A stretch of 64,000 nucleotides of DNA from Crossiella sp. CA-258035. Lineage in GTDB: Bacteria; Actinomycetota; Actinomycetes; Mycobacteriales; Pseudonocardiaceae. The stretch's first letter is position 1. Each line of letters starts with the position of its first letter. The notes under the pieces were generated by a model that was given only the letters and a program-made list of their open reading frames with translations, searched no databases and was not told the DNA's origin. The translations under genes were made by a program, and so were the position numbers. Of the stretch, positions 62,002 through 64,000 are shown piece by piece. The stretch covers positions 2,512,001-2,576,000 of the forward strand of contig NZ_CP116413.1 in assembly GCF_030064675.1 (NCBI RefSeq), given 5' to 3'.

Positions 62002-62508
62002 CTAGATCGCGCTGCCCTCATAGCGTTTGGCGATGCGCGGAAAGTGGGTCCGGAGCTGTTCGAGGCCCCCGGTCACCTGGTCACCGGCCGGGTCCTCGAA
62101 CAGCTCCGGCGACTCCAGCGACTCGGCCAGCCCGTTCGCCCCGCGCTCGGTCAGCAGCTCCACCGCCAGCGTGCTCAGCTCAGCCGCGGCGCACAGGTCA
62201 TCCGGGTCGTCCGGGAACAGCTCGGCCAGGGTCTCCGGGTCGGCGACCGCGCGGTCGAAGGCGGCCTGGCCCTGCAGGATCAGCCAGTTGCGGGCCGCGG
62301 TGAACTCCTGATCGGACAGTCCACCGCGGACCAGGTCGAAAGCGGCCCACAGCTCCCACCGGTAGGCCCGCCGGTGCGCCGCCACCAGCTCCCGGTGGAA
62401 CGCCGCCAGCTCCTCGGCGCCGCGGGCCGCGAGTCGTGCTCGCAGCTCGGTCAGCCGAGCGTCCACTGTGGCCGCCGCCGAAGCGACCACCGTCCAGAAC
62501 TCCAGCAC
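62002..62508 (-). CDS. DUF4240-domain protein
   Basis: A 168-aa protein starting VLEFWTVVASAAATVD and containing AYRWELWAAFDLVRGGLSDQ...ARNWLILQGQAAFDRAV, the DUF4240 pattern. GTG 62508 is chosen for an upstream AAGGG and family start; the frame is open to 62571. Convergent with the aminotransferase (11-bp gap). Function of the family unknown. Confidence 0.82.
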   Translation of the reverse strand: MLEFWTVVASAAATVDARLTELRARLAARGAEELAAFHRELVAAHRRAYRWELWAAFDLVRGGLSDQEFTAARNWLILQGQAAFDRAVADPETLAELFPDDPDDLCAAAELSTLAVELLTERGANGLAESLESPELFEDPAGDQVTGGLEQLRTHFPRIAKRYEGSAI

Positions 62509-62601
62509 GTGCCCGCCCTTCCGCACCCGCCTCCCCAACGCACGGTACGTGCGGCAACGCGATCCGCGCACGCATCGGCAGCAAGATGCAGCAACTCGCT
62601 A

Positions 62602-62629
62602 CAAATTTGCTCCCGAAGAAGCAAATTTG
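62602..62629 (-). terminator. AT-rich terminator of the phosphotransferase gene
   Basis: CAAATTTGCT (62602-62611) and AGCAAATTTG (62620-62629) form a perfect 10-bp stem with an 8-nt loop, 2 bp after the minus-strand stop at 62632. The AT-rich stem stands out from the surroundings. Confidence 0.7.
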
Positions 62630-62631
62630 CG

Positions 62632-63657
62632 CTACCAGCAGAGCCTTTGCGTGCTCAGCCGGGCCAGCTGCTGGGCCGAGGCCAGCTTGTTCGGCAGCGC
62701 GGCGATCAGTCCGGGCAGGATCTCCCGGCATCGGGCCACGTCATCGGGGCCGTGCGCGCCGTCGCCCAGTGCGCGCCTGGCCACCGAGGCCACCCAGTCC
62801 ACCTCCACGCCCAGGTCCCCGGCCGCGTCCACCGCGGTCAGCGGCTCGTCGAAGTCGCCGTGGTTGCGCCGGTAGCCGTCGATCACCGCCCGCGCGGTGG
62901 CCTCCACCATCCCCTGTGGCCGGTTCCACCCGGCCAGGGACAGCGCGCAGCCCGCCAGCTCCTCGCGCGGCACCCTGGCGCAGGCCACGTCCCAGTCCAC
63001 CAGCACCGGTCCGTCCGCGGCGACCAGGATGTTCTTCGCGCGCAGGTCCGCGTGCCCGATCACCTCGGGCAGCCCGCGCGGCGCCTCCACCGTGACCAGC
63101 CGGTAGATCTCCTTGACCGTGGCGCTGAGCCCGGCCAGGTCCTCGGTCCACGGCGCGTGCGCCACCTTGGCCTGTTCCACCAGTAACGGCCACAGTTCTG
63201 CCTGTCCGCCGGAACCGGTGGGGAAGGCCCAGCGGGGCTGCGGCGGCATGGCCAGGCGGTGCAGCTCGGCCATGGTCTCCCCGGCCCAGCGGCCCACCTC
63301 GGGCAGCACCGGCTGGGAGGTCGGCTCGGCCACCACCCAGCGGTGCACCCGCACCGTCGCCGCAGGTCCGTCCGCTACCGGCACCTCGGTGACCACATCG
63401 CCACCTGGCGCGATGACCGGCTCCGGCATCCGCACGCCGGCCGCCCACGCGGCCCGCTCGAACCGCCACGCGGCGCGCAGCCACGGCAGCCACTCGGGCG
63501 CGTCGAGTCGGTTCATCTCCTTGACGGCATAGGACCCCAGTTCGGTGTCCAGCCGCCACATCCGGTGGCTGTGACCACCGGCAACGGGTGTCAGCGGCCC
63601 CAGTGGCCGACCGAGGTCGAACACGGCGGCGACCGCCATAGCCTCCAGCCCGCGCAA
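62632..63657 (-). CDS. phosphotransferase (aminoglycoside-phosphotransferase/APH-like kinase)
   Basis: A 341-aa APH-fold kinase: nucleotide-binding N-lobe (YAVKEMNRLD with the ATP-binding Lys), catalytic loop VIGHADLRAKNILV (H-x-D-x4-N) and metal-binding LVDWDVACA. TTG 63657 is chosen because GGAGG lies 6 nt upstream; a TTG at 63663 abuts the ribosome site. Such enzymes phosphorylate antibiotics, homoserine, choline or sugars; the substrate is not evident. Divergent from argC. Confidence 0.85.
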   Translation of the reverse strand: MRGLEAMAVAAVFDLGRPLGPLTPVAGGHSHRMWRLDTELGSYAVKEMNRLDAPEWLPWLRAAWRFERAAWAAGVRMPEPVIAPGGDVVTEVPVADGPAATVRVHRWVVAEPTSQPVLPEVGRWAGETMAELHRLAMPPQPRWAFPTGSGGQAELWPLLVEQAKVAHAPWTEDLAGLSATVKEIYRLVTVEAPRGLPEVIGHADLRAKNILVAADGPVLVDWDVACARVPREELAGCALSLAGWNRPQGMVEATARAVIDGYRRNHGDFDEPLTAVDAAGDLGVEVDWVASVARRALGDGAHGPDDVARCREILPGLIAALPNKLASAQQLARLSTQRLCW

Positions 63658-63692
63658 AGACAACCTCCTTCAACGTGCCCTATCTCAACTAG

Positions 63693-64000
<308 letters not shown>

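Overview
The window is high-GC chromosomal DNA of an actinomycete, most likely from the Pseudonocardiaceae. Support comes from third-codon GC bias throughout, frequent GTG/TTG starts, a mycothiol-type maleylpyruvate-isomerase-family enzyme, paired DUF3558 lipoproteins, and the backbone order MBL-fold hydrolase, uvrA, DUF1844, infC-rpmI-rplT-SpoU methylase, pheS-pheT, argC. As known from Mycobacterium tuberculosis and relatives, that order is conserved in actinobacteria. Genus cannot be fixed from the sequence alone.

Left part (1-17.4 kb), mostly accessory. Two unknown genes and a small secreted protein are followed by a TetR-regulated, DrrC-like (UvrA-related) resistance protein. Its neighbour is an unusual siderophore-interacting-domain/methyltransferase fusion. 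Then come a UvrD-type helicase, an RNase HI and two unknown genes. From about 9.9 to 17.4 kb lies the most unusual locus: a large LuxR (LAL) regulator, two 599-aa ABC exporter half-transporters, a radical SAM enzyme, and between the last two a 10-codon ORF with a near-perfect Shine-Dalgarno and a hairpin behind it. This looks like a minimal peptide natural product (RiPP-like) cluster.

Middle part (17.4-32 kb). metH is preceded by an S-adenosylhomocysteine riboswitch whose expression platform sequesters the start region. A second RNase HI with a duplicated Cys/His tail follows. Next is a decayed island (22-24.6 kb) with a Beta-family protein, a DUF4365 remnant and a broken GIY-YIG/DUF4357 gene. 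The backbone resumes with an MBL-fold hydrolase, an acyltransferase, a mycothiol-type enzyme, an MFS symporter and uvrA.

Right-middle (32-46.4 kb). A two-component system is coupled to a membrane protein, followed by a secreted hydrolase, a polytopic membrane protein and a lipoprotein. A coherent D-amino-acid/sugar-acid catabolic cluster comes next: GntP permease, D-aminoacylase, D-serine-deaminase-like PLP enzyme, PfkB kinase, IclR regulator and Rid protein. Small secreted and membrane proteins and a Uma2 nuclease-fold protein close the region.

Right part (46.4-64 kb). The translation block is infC (ATC start, structured leader), rpmI, rplT, a SpoU methylase with no normal start codon, then pheS and pheT. 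A divergent HSP90-family/TPR pair is inserted between the methylase and pheS. After pheT come two DUF3558 lipoproteins, a 0.8-kb non-coding stretch built of three large nested inverted repeats, an aminotransferase, a DUF4240 protein, a phosphotransferase and the 5' part of argC.
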